A stretch of 64,000 nucleotides of DNA from Mesorhizobium sp. INR15 (GTDB lineage Bacteria > Pseudomonadota > Alphaproteobacteria > Rhizobiales > Rhizobiaceae). The position numbers and the translations under genes are program-made. The stretch covers positions 4,722,001-4,786,000 of the forward strand of contig NZ_CP045496.1 in assembly GCF_015500075.1 (NCBI RefSeq), written 5' to 3'. Below, piece after piece: positions 7,861 through 18,041 of this stretch. Below the pieces are notes generated by a model that was not told the DNA's origin, searched no databases, and saw only the letters and a list, made by a program, of their open reading frames with translations. Each line of letters begins with the position of its first letter. The stretch's first letter is position 1.

Positions 7861-9036
7861 TTATTCCTTGATCGTCACGACGATGCCGGCACCGACGGTG
7901 CGGCCGCCTTCACGGATAGCGAAGCGCAGCTTCTCTTCCATGGCGATCGGCACGATCAGCTCGACATCGACCGTGATGTTGTCGCCAGGCATCACCATCT
8001 CGGTGCCTTCCGGCAGCGACACGATGCCCGTCACGTCCGTCGTGCGGAAATAGAACTGCGGACGGTAGTTGGTGAAGAACGGCGTGTGACGGCCACCTTC
8101 GTCCTTGGTCAGGATGTAGGCTTCGGCAACGAACTTCTTGTGCGGCTTCACGGTGCCCGGCTTGGCCAGAACCTGGCCGCGCTCAACGCCTTCACGGTCA
8201 ACGCCGCGCAGCAGCGCGCCGATGTTGTCGCCAGCCTGGCCCTGATCGAGCAGCTTGCGGAACATTTCAACGCCCGTGCAGGTCGTCTTGGTCGTCGGAC
8301 GGATGCCGATGATCTCGAGTTCCTCGCCAACCTTGACGATGCCACGCTCGACGCGGCCGGTGACAACCGTGCCACGGCCCGAGATCGAGAACACGTCTTC
8401 GATCGGCATCAGGAACGGCTTGTCGAGCGGACGAACCGGCGTCGGGATGTAGGCGTCAACCGCTGCCATCAGCTCGCGGATCGCGTCTTCACCGATCTTC
8501 TTGTCGGAATCTTCCAGCGCGGCCAAAGCCGAACCCTTGACGATCGGAATGTCGTCGCCGGGGAATTCGTTCTTCGAAAGAAGCTCGCGAACCTCGAGCT
8601 CGACCAGTTCGAGCAACTCGGCATCGTCAACCTGGTCGACCTTGTTCAGGAACACCACGATCGAAGGAACGCCAACCTGACGCGCCAGAAGGATGTGCTC
8701 GCGGGTCTGCGGCATCGGGCCGTCAGCCGCCGACACAACCAGGATCGCGCCGTCCATCTGCGCCGCACCGGTGATCATGTTCTTCACATAGTCGGCGTGG
8801 CCGGGGCAATCGACGTGGGCATAGTGGCGGGCTGCCGTCTCATACTCAACGTGCGCCGTCGAGATCGTGATGCCGCGTGCCTTTTCCTCAGGCGCCGCAT
8901 CAATCTGGTCGTAGCGCTTGTATTCGCCAAAATACTTCGTGATCGCTGCCGTCAGCGACGTCTTGCCATGATCGACGTGGCCAATCGTGCCAATGTTCAC
9001 ATGAGGCTTGTTACGCTCGAATTTACCTTTTGCCAT
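7861..9036 (-). CDS. tuf: Translation elongation factor Tu
   Basis: EF-Tu delivers aminoacyl-tRNA to the ribosome as a GTPase. The 391-residue product starts MAKGKFERNKPHVNIGTIGH and has the G-domain motifs GHVDHGKT, DCPGHADYV and NKVD, followed by domains 2 and 3, ending GAGIVVTIKE. Length is normal. It may be one of two tuf copies, as in many rhizobia, but the second would lie outside this window. It has its own terminator. Confidence 0.98.
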   Translation of the reverse strand: MAKGKFERNKPHVNIGTIGHVDHGKTSLTAAITKYFGEYKRYDQIDAAPEEKARGITISTAHVEYETAARHYAHVDCPGHADYVKNMITGAAQMDGAILVVSAADGPMPQTREHILLARQVGVPSIVVFLNKVDQVDDAELLELVELEVRELLSKNEFPGDDIPIVKGSALAALEDSDKKIGEDAIRELMAAVDAYIPTPVRPLDKPFLMPIEDVFSISGRGTVVTGRVERGIVKVGEELEIIGIRPTTKTTCTGVEMFRKLLDQGQAGDNIGALLRGVDREGVERGQVLAKPGTVKPHKKFVAEAYILTKDEGGRHTPFFTNYRPQFYFRTTDVTGIVSLPEGTEMVMPGDNITVDVELIVPIAMEEKLRFAIREGGRTVGAGIVVTIKE

Positions 9037-9341
9037 AGTCTCTTTCCTTGGACGGCCTGGACCTTCAGTTCAGTCGAATGCGGGGCGATTACCGACAAAG
9101 GCCAAAAAACACAAGCGTCTTTTGGCCGGGCGCCGTCTCACTCGGTCTGAACCCGGTATCCGATTTCGGGGATGTGACGCGGATATAGGTATGGATAAGC
9201 GGAAATGAAATGGGCGAAGATCCGGCCCGCGACCGCCGGTACATGGCGTCCGCGACCGGAATACTGCTTGTCCCCCGCAGAATTTCACGAGCCGCCCAAG
9301 CGCCCATTGCCGCTGCTGCAAAGCTCTGATTTCCTGAACGA
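9037..9341. other. Divergent tuf / exporter promoter region
   Basis: This 305-base spacer separates tuf (minus) from the DMT exporter (plus). On the minus strand CTTGTG followed after 17 bases by GTAATC (around 9086-9114) is a weak -35/-10 candidate for tuf. An 8-bp inverted repeat GGCCAAAA/TTTTGGCC at 9100-9127 overlaps it. No gene is seen. Confidence 0.35.
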
Positions 9342-10229
9342 ATGCATTTCATCCCGCCTGCCATTCGCGGCCCCCTGTTCATGATCGTTTCCACGGGGTC
9401 TTACCTCGTCAACGATACGATGATGAAGCTCGCGACATCAGGACTGCCATCCTATGAGGTGCTGTTTCTGCGCGGGGTGGCGGCAACGCTCTGGGGCTTT
9501 CCGCTGTTGTTCGCACTCGGCTACCGCAAACAGATCCCGCTGATCCTGGACAAGCGCGTCCTGAGCCGGAACCTGCTGGAACTGGCGGCAATCCTTTGCT
9601 ACGTGGTCGCGCTCGCCAACATGCAGATCGCTGATTCAACCGCGCTCGGACAGATCACGCCGTTGCTGATGCTGGTCGGCTCCTCGCTGCTGTTCGGCGA
9701 ACGGATCGGCGCGCAGCGCATGGCGCTCATCGGGCTCGGCTTCATCGGCGCGCTGATGGTGGCGCAACCGACCATGCAAGGCATTTCGATCTACGCCTTG
9801 CTGGCGCTCGGCAACGCGGCACTTGCCGCCGCGCGCGACCTTGCCGGCAGGCGGGTCTCGGCCGAGGTCCCGGGAATGATCGTTGCGATTTCGGCGGTCG
9901 TGGTCGTGCTGGTGGGCGCCGGTGCCGCGCATCTCATTTCGGAACGCTGGGTCATGCCCGAGGCACGCCATCTGCTGCTGATGGCCGGCGCCGGGTTTTT
10001 CCTGATCTTCGGCCACTTCTTCATCTTCATGGCCTATCGCGTCGGGCCAACCAGCGCGGTGGCGCCATTCTACTATTGCTTCACCGTGTGGGCGGTCATT
10101 TCGGGGCTGCTTGTGTTCGGGCAATTCCCCAATACGCTGGCTATCTGCGGCATCCTGCTGGTGGTTGCCAGCGGGCTGACCATCGTGTCGCTCGATGAGC
10201 GGAAGCGGCGGTTGACCGTCATAGCGTAA
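9342..10229 (+). CDS. EamA/DMT-family inner-membrane transporter
   Basis: This 295-residue hydrophobic protein has about ten predicted membrane segments in two repeated halves, as in the drug/metabolite transporter superfamily. The first EamA-type half runs from SYLVNDTMMKLATSGLPSYE to LGFIGALMVAQP and the second from SIYALLALGNAALAAARDLA to the C-terminal LLVVASGLTIVSLDERKRR. Substrate cannot be read from sequence; such proteins usually export amino acids or metabolites. The gene stands alone, divergent from tuf, and is followed by a strong hairpin. Confidence 0.85.
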   Translation: MHFIPPAIRGPLFMIVSTGSYLVNDTMMKLATSGLPSYEVLFLRGVAATLWGFPLLFALGYRKQIPLILDKRVLSRNLLELAAILCYVVALANMQIADSTALGQITPLLMLVGSSLLFGERIGAQRMALIGLGFIGALMVAQPTMQGISIYALLALGNAALAAARDLAGRRVSAEVPGMIVAISAVVVVLVGAGAAHLISERWVMPEARHLLLMAGAGFFLIFGHFFIFMAYRVGPTSAVAPFYYCFTVWAVISGLLVFGQFPNTLAICGILLVVASGLTIVSLDERKRRLTVIA

Positions 10230-10338
10230 TCCAAATCGGGCGCGGGCATCCGCAACTTGCTTGTCGATGTTACCCTCGGAAACGCTGAGTTACGCCGCGA
10301 ACGCTTTTGTCTATTGTCTATGCTGTATGTGAACCACC

Positions 10339-10370
10339 TGCGGCTTCGGAAAAGCCGAAGCCGCATCTTT
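10339..10370 (+). terminator. Hairpin terminator after the exporter gene
   Basis: TGCGGCTTCGG/CCGAAGCCGCA is an 11-bp perfect stem with an AAAAG loop, followed by TCTTT on the plus strand. It lies between two convergent genes and may act on both. Confidence 0.65.
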
Positions 10371-10417
10371 CACCGCCGGAATGCCCGGAAAGCGGCAGGC
10401 TGCCCGCTAGCCGGCTC

Positions 10418-10675
10418 TTAAAGCGTCCGGTTGCCGGTGAATTGGTGGTAGGCCCAAAGGACAACCACGGCGCCGACGACAGCGACGATCAGGCTGTAAA
10501 TGTTCAGTCCGGTGACGCCTGATGCGCCAAAGGCGCTGAAGATCAGGCCGCCGACGATCGCGCCAACGATGCCAAGCACGATATCCATGATCATGCCCTG
10601 GCCGGTCTTGTTAACGATCTTGCTGCCCAGGAAGCCGGCGATGACGCCGAGAATGATCCAGCTGATGATACCCAT
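10418..10675 (-). CDS. GlsB/YeaQ/YmgE-family small membrane protein
   Basis: This 85-residue protein with three membrane segments is of the transglycosylase-associated / YeaQ stress-response family. The start MGIISWIILGVIAGFLGSKI and the Gly-rich second helix (MDIVLGIVGAIVGGLIFSAF) are characteristic. The ATG at 10675 has a purine-rich site upstream (GGAGAGGATAA). Family members are often induced by general stress; no regulator site is evident. Molecular function is not established. Confidence 0.85.
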   Translation of the reverse strand: MGIISWIILGVIAGFLGSKIVNKTGQGMIMDIVLGIVGAIVGGLIFSAFGASGVTGLNIYSLIVAVVGAVVVLWAYHQFTGNRTL

Positions 10676-10818
10676 TTATCCTCTCCATTGCCCCCCGCCC
10701 AATCATGCTCACAGCAGCGGCCAAAGCTCAAGCCGGGCTGAATTTCCGCGGCCAGCTTGAAATCGCGCCTGAAAGGGCCATTGTTGAAGCGGGGGTAACG
10801 TTGACATGGAGATCCACA

Positions 10819-11268
10819 ATGGGACTGTTTGACAACGCCGTTCCCGGCGGCAACATCGCCAAACCTCTGATGATCGCCCTCGGCGCGCTGTTGGTTGGGA
10901 AGATGCTGAGCGGCAAAAGCGCCGAGCAGCCAGACCAACCTCAAAGCCCGGCTCCGACCGGAACGACATCCGCCGACGGCGGTCTGCTTGGCGGACTGGG
11001 CGGCCTGCTCGACAAGCTCAAGGATGCCGGCCACGGCAATGTCGCCGATTCCTGGGTCGGCACCGGACAGAACCAGCCCATCAACGCCAACGACCTCGGC
11101 AGCGCGCTGGGGCCGCAAGTCATCCGCGAGATCGCACAAAGGACGGGCATGGACGAGCAGGAACTGCTCAAGCAATTGTCCACCGCCCTACCGGGCGTGA
11201 TCGACAAGCTGACGCCAAACGGACAGGTGCCACAGCCGCATCAGGTGGCGTCGGCGTTCAACAGCTAG
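10819..11268 (+). CDS. YidB-family (DUF937) protein
   Basis: This 149-residue protein starts MGLFDNAVPGGNIAKPLMIA and has a Gly-rich middle (GGLLGGLGGLLDKLKDAGHG). Its conserved second half contains VADSWVGTGQNQPINANDLG and ends in the YidB pattern LSTALPGVIDKLTPNGQVP. I chose ATG 10819, which has GGAG upstream and matches family starts, over the open frame reaching back to 10705. No signal peptide is obvious. Function is unknown; it sits divergently next to the YeaQ-like gene, which also has a stress-type character. Confidence 0.8.
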   Translation: MGLFDNAVPGGNIAKPLMIALGALLVGKMLSGKSAEQPDQPQSPAPTGTTSADGGLLGGLGGLLDKLKDAGHGNVADSWVGTGQNQPINANDLGSALGPQVIREIAQRTGMDEQELLKQLSTALPGVIDKLTPNGQVPQPHQVASAFNS

Positions 11269-11352
11269 GAGCCCCGCCCTTCAGACAGGCACCGCGCGTC
11301 CGCCAGGGCGCGCGGAAGAGCGCTCGTGCATCTTTGGTGATCTGGGATTGTT

Positions 11353-11426
11353 TGGAGCGGGTAGCGGGAATCGAACCCGCATATTCAGCTTGGAAGGCTG
11401 CTGCTCTACCACTGAGCTATACCCGC
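11353..11426 (-). tRNA. tRNA-Gly (anticodon TCC)
   Basis: The minus-strand sequence folds with acceptor GCGGGTA/TACCCGC, D-arm GCTCAGTGGTAGAGC, anticodon loop CTTCCAA reading TCC, T-arm GGGTTCGATTCCC and an encoded CCA. Length is 74 bases. It lies 81 bases from tRNA-Tyr on the same strand. Confidence 0.95.
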
Positions 11427-11507
11427 ATGCAGGGATTCAGACCTATCCGAAAACCGCTGCACACTTTTCGGTCGATGCTCGTCGTTTCAGGGCTTCCGGG
11501 CCGGCAG

Positions 11508-11592
11508 TGGTGGAGAGGGTTGGATTTGAACCAACGTAGGCATAGCCAACGGATTTACAGTCCGTCCCCTTTAACCACTCGGGCACCTCTCC
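11508..11592 (-). tRNA. tRNA-Tyr (anticodon GTA)
   Basis: This 85-base minus-strand tRNA has a long variable arm, acceptor GGAGAGG/CCTCTCC, anticodon loop CTGTAAA reading GTA, T-arm GGTTCAAATCC and an encoded CCA. The long variable arm is expected for bacterial tRNA-Tyr. It is followed by tRNA-Gly, probably in one transcript. Confidence 0.95.
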
Positions 11593-11794
11593 AGTCTGCC
11601 GCCGGAGCCATGCAACGAAGCATCGTCGCGTTACGACCGCCTCAGCAGCCTCCCGCGAAGCGCCTTATGGCGGCACCGTCCAAAACTGTCAACCGCAAGA
11701 ATCCGGCAAAACACGCTGAATTTCATCCGCTGTCCGGCGGGCCGCTCAACCCGGCAGTATCCACAGCCGTGTGACATGGTTATAGAAGCCAGCC

Positions 11795-12652
11795 ATGAGC
11801 AACGACAGCAAATCCAACACCCCTAAAGATACCCACTACGCCAAGCTGCGCCGCGCCTTTCGCGACGAGAAGAGCGGCGGCGCACCGGCGTTCAAGCCGC
11901 GCCAGCCGGTGGCAGCAGGCGAGAACGCGGCGGACGGCCTAGTGCGGCTCTATGGGCTGCATACGGTACGCGCCGCACTCGACAACCCGCGCCGCAAGAT
12001 CAGGAAGATGCTGGTGACGCGCAATGCCCTGGAGCGCCTGGCCATCGCCGATCTCGCCGCCCTGCCCTTCAAGACCGAACTGGTCGAGCCCCGGGACATC
12101 GACCGGGTCACCGGTTCGGATGCGGTGCATCAGGGCGTGCTGATCGAGGCCGAACCGCTGAAGCCCAAGCGGCTGGATGCGCTCGGCGATACGAAACTGG
12201 TGCTGGTGCTTGACCAAGTCACCGACCCGCACAATGTCGGCGCCATCCTGCGTTCGGCGGTCGCCTTCGGCGCCGGCGCGCTGATCACCACGGCGCGCCA
12301 CAGCCCGCAAGAATCCGGCGTTCTGGCGAAATCGGCTTCCGGCGCGCTGGAACATATCGACCAGATCGAGGTGAAGAACCTCGCCGATGCGCTTGGGCAA
12401 TTGCACGAGGCCGGTTTCCAGACCATCGGCCTTGATTCGGACGGGCCGGCGGAACTTGAAACAAGTTTTGGCGGCGACAAGATCGCCCTGGTGCTGGGCG
12501 CCGAGGGCAAGGGTCTGCGCCAGAAGACCCAGGAAACGGTGACGACACTAGCGCGCCTCGATATGCCCGGCGCCATTCGCTCGCTCAACGTATCGAACGC
12601 GGCCGCGATCAGCCTCTATGCGGCGCGGGCATTTTTGAAGCAACGCAGCTAG
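11795..12652 (+). CDS. rlmB: 23S rRNA 2'-O-ribose methyltransferase RlmB (SpoU/TrmH family)
   Basis: RlmB methylates the ribose of a guanosine in the 23S rRNA peptidyl-transferase region, using SAM. The 285-residue product has a charged N-terminal tail, a substrate-binding domain beginning GLVRLYGLHTVRAAL, and the SpoU catalytic domain with its three knot motifs: DQVTDPHNVGAILRSA, LVLGAEGKGLR and LNVSNAAAISLY. The lone position beside tRNA genes is usual for this family. Target base assignment is from the subfamily, so a related tRNA or rRNA guanosine is possible. Confidence 0.9.
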   Translation: MSNDSKSNTPKDTHYAKLRRAFRDEKSGGAPAFKPRQPVAAGENAADGLVRLYGLHTVRAALDNPRRKIRKMLVTRNALERLAIADLAALPFKTELVEPRDIDRVTGSDAVHQGVLIEAEPLKPKRLDALGDTKLVLVLDQVTDPHNVGAILRSAVAFGAGALITTARHSPQESGVLAKSASGALEHIDQIEVKNLADALGQLHEAGFQTIGLDSDGPAELETSFGGDKIALVLGAEGKGLRQKTQETVTTLARLDMPGAIRSLNVSNAAAISLYAARAFLKQRS

Positions 12653-12698
12653 GTCGGGACTATCAGGCCCGTTGCAGGCAGAATAATCGAACGAGAAA

Positions 12699-12728
12699 CG
12701 GGTTCCCGCGTTTAAACGCAGGAACCCG
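12699..12728. terminator. Bidirectional hairpin between rlmB and glxR
   Basis: CGGGTTCC/GGAACCCG forms the outer stem and GCGTTTAAACGC pairs inside it, giving a nearly continuous 14-bp hairpin between two convergent genes. Surrounding runs are weak, so termination efficiency is uncertain. Confidence 0.65.
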
Positions 12729-12782
12729 CTCTTCGACAGGAAAGGTTGACGACGTGGGAACGTTGCGCCGCCTTGTCCTGGC

Positions 12783-13700
12783 CTATGCTGCCTTGCCCTT
12801 GATATCAGCGGCTTCGCCGCCGACTTCGAAATTGGCCATCCGCTCCAGCGCCCTCACAAGCGCCGAGTGATCCTCCTTCGCGCCGCCATTGGCTGCGCAG
12901 GAATTGAACAGTTGCTGGGTGGTCGAGGTGTTGGGCAGCGATACGCCCAGCGCCTTTGCCCCTTCCAGCGCCAGATTGAGATCCTTCTGGTGCAGTTCGA
13001 TGCGGAAGCCCGGCGCGAAGGTGCGCTTGACCATGCGCTCTCCATGCACTTCTAGGATGCGCGATGCCGCCAGCCCGCCCATCAGCGCCTGCCGCACCTT
13101 GGCCGGATCAGCACCGGCTTTCGAAGCAAAAACAAGCGCTTCGGCGACGGCTTCAATGGTCAGCGCGACGACGATCTGGTTGGCGACCTTGGTGGTCTGG
13201 CCGACGCCGTTCGGGCCGACCAGCGTGATGTTCTTGCCCATCTTGTCGAAGACCGGCCTTGCCCGTTCGAAGGCGTTATCCTCACCGCCGACCATGATGG
13301 TCAGCGACGCCGCCTTGGCACCAACTTCGCCACCGGACACCGGTGCATCGAGGTAGTCGCAGCGAAGCGCGTTGACCTTGCCGGCAAAGACCTTGGTCTC
13401 GATTGGTGAGATCGAGCTCATGTCGATGACGAGCTTGCCCTTGGACAGGCCTTGGGCGACGCCGTTCTCGCCAAACAGCACGTCGGCGACCTGCGGTGTG
13501 TCAGGCACCATGATGATGATGATGTCGGCGGCTTTCGCTACCGCTGCATGGCCGGAGACCGTCTTCAGCCCTTTGGCGACAAGATCAGCGGACGGTTTCG
13601 AGCGGTGATCGCTGGTCGTTACCGTGTAGCCGGCATCCAGCAGGTGCCCCGCCATCGGCGCGCCCATGATGCCAAGGCCGATGAAGCCGATGGTTTCCAT
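12783..13700 (-). CDS. glxR: Tartronate semialdehyde reductase (2-hydroxy-3-oxopropionate reductase)
   Basis: This enzyme reduces tartronate semialdehyde to D-glycerate with NAD(P)H. The 305-residue product begins METIGFIGLGIMGAPMAGHL, the beta-hydroxyacid dehydrogenase nucleotide-binding signature. It contains YLDAPVSGGEVGAKAASLTI, then a catalytic-lysine segment (GVGQTTKVANQIVV), and an all-helical C-terminal domain. I placed the start at ATG 13700 (GGAGA upstream) rather than at the upstream end of the open frame. It is the third gene of the gcl-hyi-glxR operon, which fixes the substrate among family members. Confidence 0.9.
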   Translation of the reverse strand: METIGFIGLGIMGAPMAGHLLDAGYTVTTSDHRSKPSADLVAKGLKTVSGHAAVAKAADIIIIMVPDTPQVADVLFGENGVAQGLSKGKLVIDMSSISPIETKVFAGKVNALRCDYLDAPVSGGEVGAKAASLTIMVGGEDNAFERARPVFDKMGKNITLVGPNGVGQTTKVANQIVVALTIEAVAEALVFASKAGADPAKVRQALMGGLAASRILEVHGERMVKRTFAPGFRIELHQKDLNLALEGAKALGVSLPNTSTTQQLFNSCAANGGAKEDHSALVRALERMANFEVGGEAADIKGKAA

Positions 13701-13737
13701 GTTTCTTCTCCGTATTTCTATCGGCAAAATTCCGCGG

Positions 13738-14535
13738 CTATGCCGCCGCACTTCCCTGGCCGGTCAATGCCTTGAACCAACCCAACCCCTGCTCCGTCCC
13801 GGCCTTCGGCTTGTACTCAGCCCCAACCCAGCCGGAATAACCAATCCGGTCGATATGATCGTAGAGGAAGGGGTAATTAATCTCGCCCGTCCCCGGTTCG
13901 TGACGACCGGGATTGTCCGCCAGCTGGATATGCGCGATGCGGCCGAGGTTTGCCTCGATGGTACGGGCGAGATCCCCCTCCATGATCTGCATGTGGTAGA
14001 TGTCGTATTGCAGGAACAGGTTTTTCGAGCCGACCCGATCGATAAGCGACAACGCCTGGTTTGACGTGTTGAGGAAAAAGCCGGGGATGTCGCGCGTGTT
14101 GATCGGTTCGATCAGCAACCTAATGCCGGCCTGCCCCAGCTTTTCCGCCGCGAAAGCGAGGTTCTCCGCGAAGACGTTTTCCAACACGTCGCGCGCAACG
14201 CCTTGCGGTGCGATGCCGGCAAGGCAGTTCACCTGCTCACAGCCCAGCGCGTGCGCGTAGGTGATGGCCTTGGCTACACCTTGCCGGAATTCGTGAATGC
14301 GATCCGGCAAGACGGCTATGCCGCGTTCGCCTCTGGCCCAGTCACCCGGTGGGAGGTTGAACAGAACCTGCGACAGTCCGTTCTTCTTCAGCCGGGCCGC
14401 GACGACGTCAGGCGCATGGTCATAAGGGCCGATATATTCGACACCCTTGAAGCCGGCGCGGGCGGCGGCATCGAAGCGGTCGAGAAAATCATGCTCGCCA
14501 AAAAGCATCGAAAGATTGGCTGAAAACCGTGGCAT
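13738..14535 (-). CDS. hyi: Hydroxypyruvate isomerase
   Basis: This isomerase interconverts hydroxypyruvate and tartronate semialdehyde. The 265-residue TIM-barrel protein starts MPRFSANLSMLFGEHDFLDR. It contains the metal/acid motif LLIEPINTRDIPGFFLNTSN, then FLQYDIYHMQIMEGDL and HIQLADNPGRHEPGTGEINY, all typical of Hyi. It lies between gcl and glxR (gap to gcl 39 bases, to glxR 37 bases), so a single transcript is likely. Confidence is high because motifs and operon context agree. Confidence 0.92.
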   Translation of the reverse strand: MPRFSANLSMLFGEHDFLDRFDAAARAGFKGVEYIGPYDHAPDVVAARLKKNGLSQVLFNLPPGDWARGERGIAVLPDRIHEFRQGVAKAITYAHALGCEQVNCLAGIAPQGVARDVLENVFAENLAFAAEKLGQAGIRLLIEPINTRDIPGFFLNTSNQALSLIDRVGSKNLFLQYDIYHMQIMEGDLARTIEANLGRIAHIQLADNPGRHEPGTGEINYPFLYDHIDRIGYSGWVGAEYKPKAGTEQGLGWFKALTGQGSAAA

Positions 14536-14574
14536 AGCGGAACGTCCTTACAAAATGAATCAAGCGAGCCTGAA

Positions 14575-16356
<1,782 letters not shown>

Positions 16357-16512
16357 GTTCAGCTCCACGAGATGATTGTTGGATGGCTAAGGATGTCACC
16401 AGGTGGGCTATTTTTCAATTTTTTCAGAATATTTTTTCATTTCTAAAAAACAATGCCTGAGCATTGAAATTGCGTGCTTTTCTGTTTTCCAAGAATCTGG
16501 CGGCGAACAAAT

Positions 16513-16527
16513 TGAAAAACTTTTTCA
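16513..16527. promoter_or_regulatory. Perfect 15-bp palindrome, candidate IclR-type operator
   Basis: TGAAAAACTTTTTCA is a perfect dyad in the 205-base spacer between gcl and the IclR gene. Further TTTTTTCA-like copies lie at about 16412-16441, nearer gcl. IclR/AllR-type regulators bind dyads of this general AT-rich form. A 6-bp hairpin CAATGC/GCATTG lies between them at 16451-16466. The dyads are seen; the regulator link is inference from divergent gene order. Confidence 0.5.
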
Positions 16528-16561
16528 TTGCGCCTTTGACGAAATGGAGGAGAATGAGTCC

Positions 16562-17383
16562 ATGGACACAACCGAAAAACGTCAGCGTGGCCGTCCGCGC
16601 TCCTTCAATGGTCCCTCGGAGACATCCTCTGTGCAATCGCTGGACCGGGCGCTGCGTATCCTTGCCATTGTCGCCGAAGGCAGCGGCTTGTCGCTCAGCG
16701 AGATCGCCGCCAGTTCCGGCCTCGCCGCCTCCACCGCCTATCGCATGCTGACGACGCTCGAAAACCACGGCATGGTTGAGTTCGACAGTTCTGACCAGCT
16801 TTGGTCGATCGGCGTCGAGACCTATCGCATGGGTGCGGCGTTCCTGCGCCGCCGCAAGCTGGTCGATCGAGCCCGCGTCGTCATGCAGGAATTGATGGAG
16901 AAAACCGGCGAGACCGCCAATCTCGGTGTCGCCGAGGATGATTGCGTGGTTTTCGTCAGCCAGGTCGAGACGCACCAGGCCATCCGCGCCTTCTTCCAGC
17001 CGGGCACACGCAGCCCTTTCCATGCATCCGGCATCGGCAAGGCGGTGCTGGCCCATCTCGAGCCGGAGCGTGTCGGCGCCATCTTGCGCAAGGCCGGGCT
17101 GCAACGTTTTACCGACAAGACACTCTTTGAGATACCCGCCCTCGCCCATGATCTCGCGGCGATCAAGCAGCGCGGCTGGTCAGTGGACGATGAAGAGCGG
17201 CATCCTGGCATGCGGTGCGTGGCTGCTGCCATCTTCAACGAATTCGGCGAACCCATCGGTGGCGTTTCCGTATCCGGGCCGACGGTGCGGGTAACGCCGG
17301 AACGGCTGGCCGAGATCGGCCCCCTGGTGCGTGACGCCGCTGCCGATGTGACGAAAATGATCGGCGGGGTCGGCTCGCCATGA
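16562..17383 (+). CDS. IclR-family transcriptional regulator of the glyoxylate operon
   Basis: This 273-residue regulator has an N-terminal winged helix (SVQSLDRALRILAIVAEGSG, then LSEIAASSGLAASTAYRMLT) and a C-terminal IclR effector domain (RSPFHASGIGKAVLAHLEPE, AAAIFNEFGEPIGGVSVSGP). The start at ATG 16562 has GGAGGA nine bases upstream; the long open frame before it is AT-rich promoter DNA. Divergence from gcl-hyi-glxR suggests control by glyoxylate or a related metabolite, like E. coli AllR. Effector identity is inference. Confidence 0.87.
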   Translation: MDTTEKRQRGRPRSFNGPSETSSVQSLDRALRILAIVAEGSGLSLSEIAASSGLAASTAYRMLTTLENHGMVEFDSSDQLWSIGVETYRMGAAFLRRRKLVDRARVVMQELMEKTGETANLGVAEDDCVVFVSQVETHQAIRAFFQPGTRSPFHASGIGKAVLAHLEPERVGAILRKAGLQRFTDKTLFEIPALAHDLAAIKQRGWSVDDEERHPGMRCVAAAIFNEFGEPIGGVSVSGPTVRVTPERLAEIGPLVRDAAADVTKMIGGVGSP

Positions 17384-17438
17384 TGCCGGTGGCGCGAATC
17401 TAACGATGCACGCAGGGCAAACCAGGTGAAAAACAGCT

Positions 17439-17468
17439 GAAAAAGGGGCGGTGGGGACGCCCCTCTTT
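17439..17468 (-). terminator. Terminator of the BA14K-family gene
   Basis: GGGGCG/CGCCCC forms a stem with a 7-base loop, followed on the minus strand by a T-rich tract (CCTTTTTC). It lies 28 bases beyond the stop at 17497. Confidence 0.65.
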
Positions 17469-17496
17469 CAGGTTGCTTGAAACGGTTCGCCTCCTC

Positions 17497-17805
17497 CTAG
17501 AGCCGGCAATAGTGGCGGTAGCCGTCGTGGCCGACATAGGTGTCGGAGTCGACATCGTAGCTCTGGTAGCGATCGTAGCAGCGGCGGACATGCCAGGAAC
17601 CACCGCCCTCATACTGGTCGACATAGACCGTGCGCGGCTGCTGGGCGAGCATGCTGCCGAGGACGAAGCCACCGACGCCGGCGGCGATGCCGATACCAAG
17701 GTCGTGATTGTGGCTGTGGGCGGCCGAAGGCTGGACAGTGCCGACCAGCGCGGTGGCGGCAACGGTGGTGGCGATAAGGCCGGAAACGAGTGTGCGCGTG
17801 AACAT
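17497..17805 (-). CDS. Small exported BA14K-family protein
   Basis: This 102-residue protein has a signal peptide (MFTRTLVSGLIATTVAATAL ... PSAAHS) and a Gly-rich hydrophobic stretch (GIGIAAGVGGFVLGSMLAQQ). It ends in the BA14K motif RRCYDRYQSYDVDSDTYVGH followed by DGYRHYCRL. BA14K proteins were first described as immunoreactive lectin-like proteins of Brucella; the role here is unknown. ATG 17805 has AAGGAG nearby. Its leader and signal peptide resemble those of the His-rich gene at 18042, so they probably arose by duplication of an expression cassette. Confidence 0.82.
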   Translation of the reverse strand: MFTRTLVSGLIATTVAATALVGTVQPSAAHSHNHDLGIGIAAGVGGFVLGSMLAQQPRTVYVDQYEGGGSWHVRRCYDRYQSYDVDSDTYVGHDGYRHYCRL

Positions 17806-17893
17806 GATGATGATCTCCTTGCTTCGTTGACCGAGGCGATCCATCCGCCTCTTGAAGATCAGTCGTTGCGGGCAAGAAAAAGGTTCGACATTT
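17806..17893 (-). repeat. Leader repeat copy A (upstream of BA14K gene)
   Basis: This block shares an ordered set of elements with the block upstream of the His-rich gene: TCGAACCTTTT, CGACTGAT, then a GAGGCG/CGCCTC hairpin around GGATGGAT, then AGGAGATCATCATG. The common order suggests a duplicated promoter plus 5' untranslated region. The TCGAACCTTTT element could be a -35-like sequence of an alternative sigma factor, which is inference. Confidence 0.55.
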
Positions 17894-17995
17894 TTTCCGA
17901 TTTTTTTCAGGGAGCTGGTTTTGACCCTCAAGGTCGCGGACCGATCCGCCTGCGCGGTCCCTCACACTGACGCACGCTCAGCCCCCCGCAACGCA

Positions 17996-18021
17996 AAAAG
18001 GGCGGCCGAAGCCGCCCTTTT
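17996..18021 (-). terminator. Terminator of the His-rich gene
   Basis: AAAAGGGCGGC/GCCGCCCTTTT forms a perfect 11-bp stem with a 4-base loop and runs into TTTTTG on the minus strand, 20 bases after the stop. This is a textbook intrinsic terminator. Confidence 0.85.
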
Positions 18022-18041
18022 GGGAGAATTGGGTCTCTCCA

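Noticed and set aside
7657..9150. Long plus-strand open frame opposite tuf
   Set aside because: It mirrors the conserved EF-Tu gene; the frame is open because of strong GC codon bias, and the Arg/Asp/His-rich translation matches nothing.
11353..11592. A second genomic island at tRNA-Gly/tRNA-Tyr
   Set aside because: No integrase and no repeated tRNA 3' end were seen nearby; the flanking genes look like core genes.
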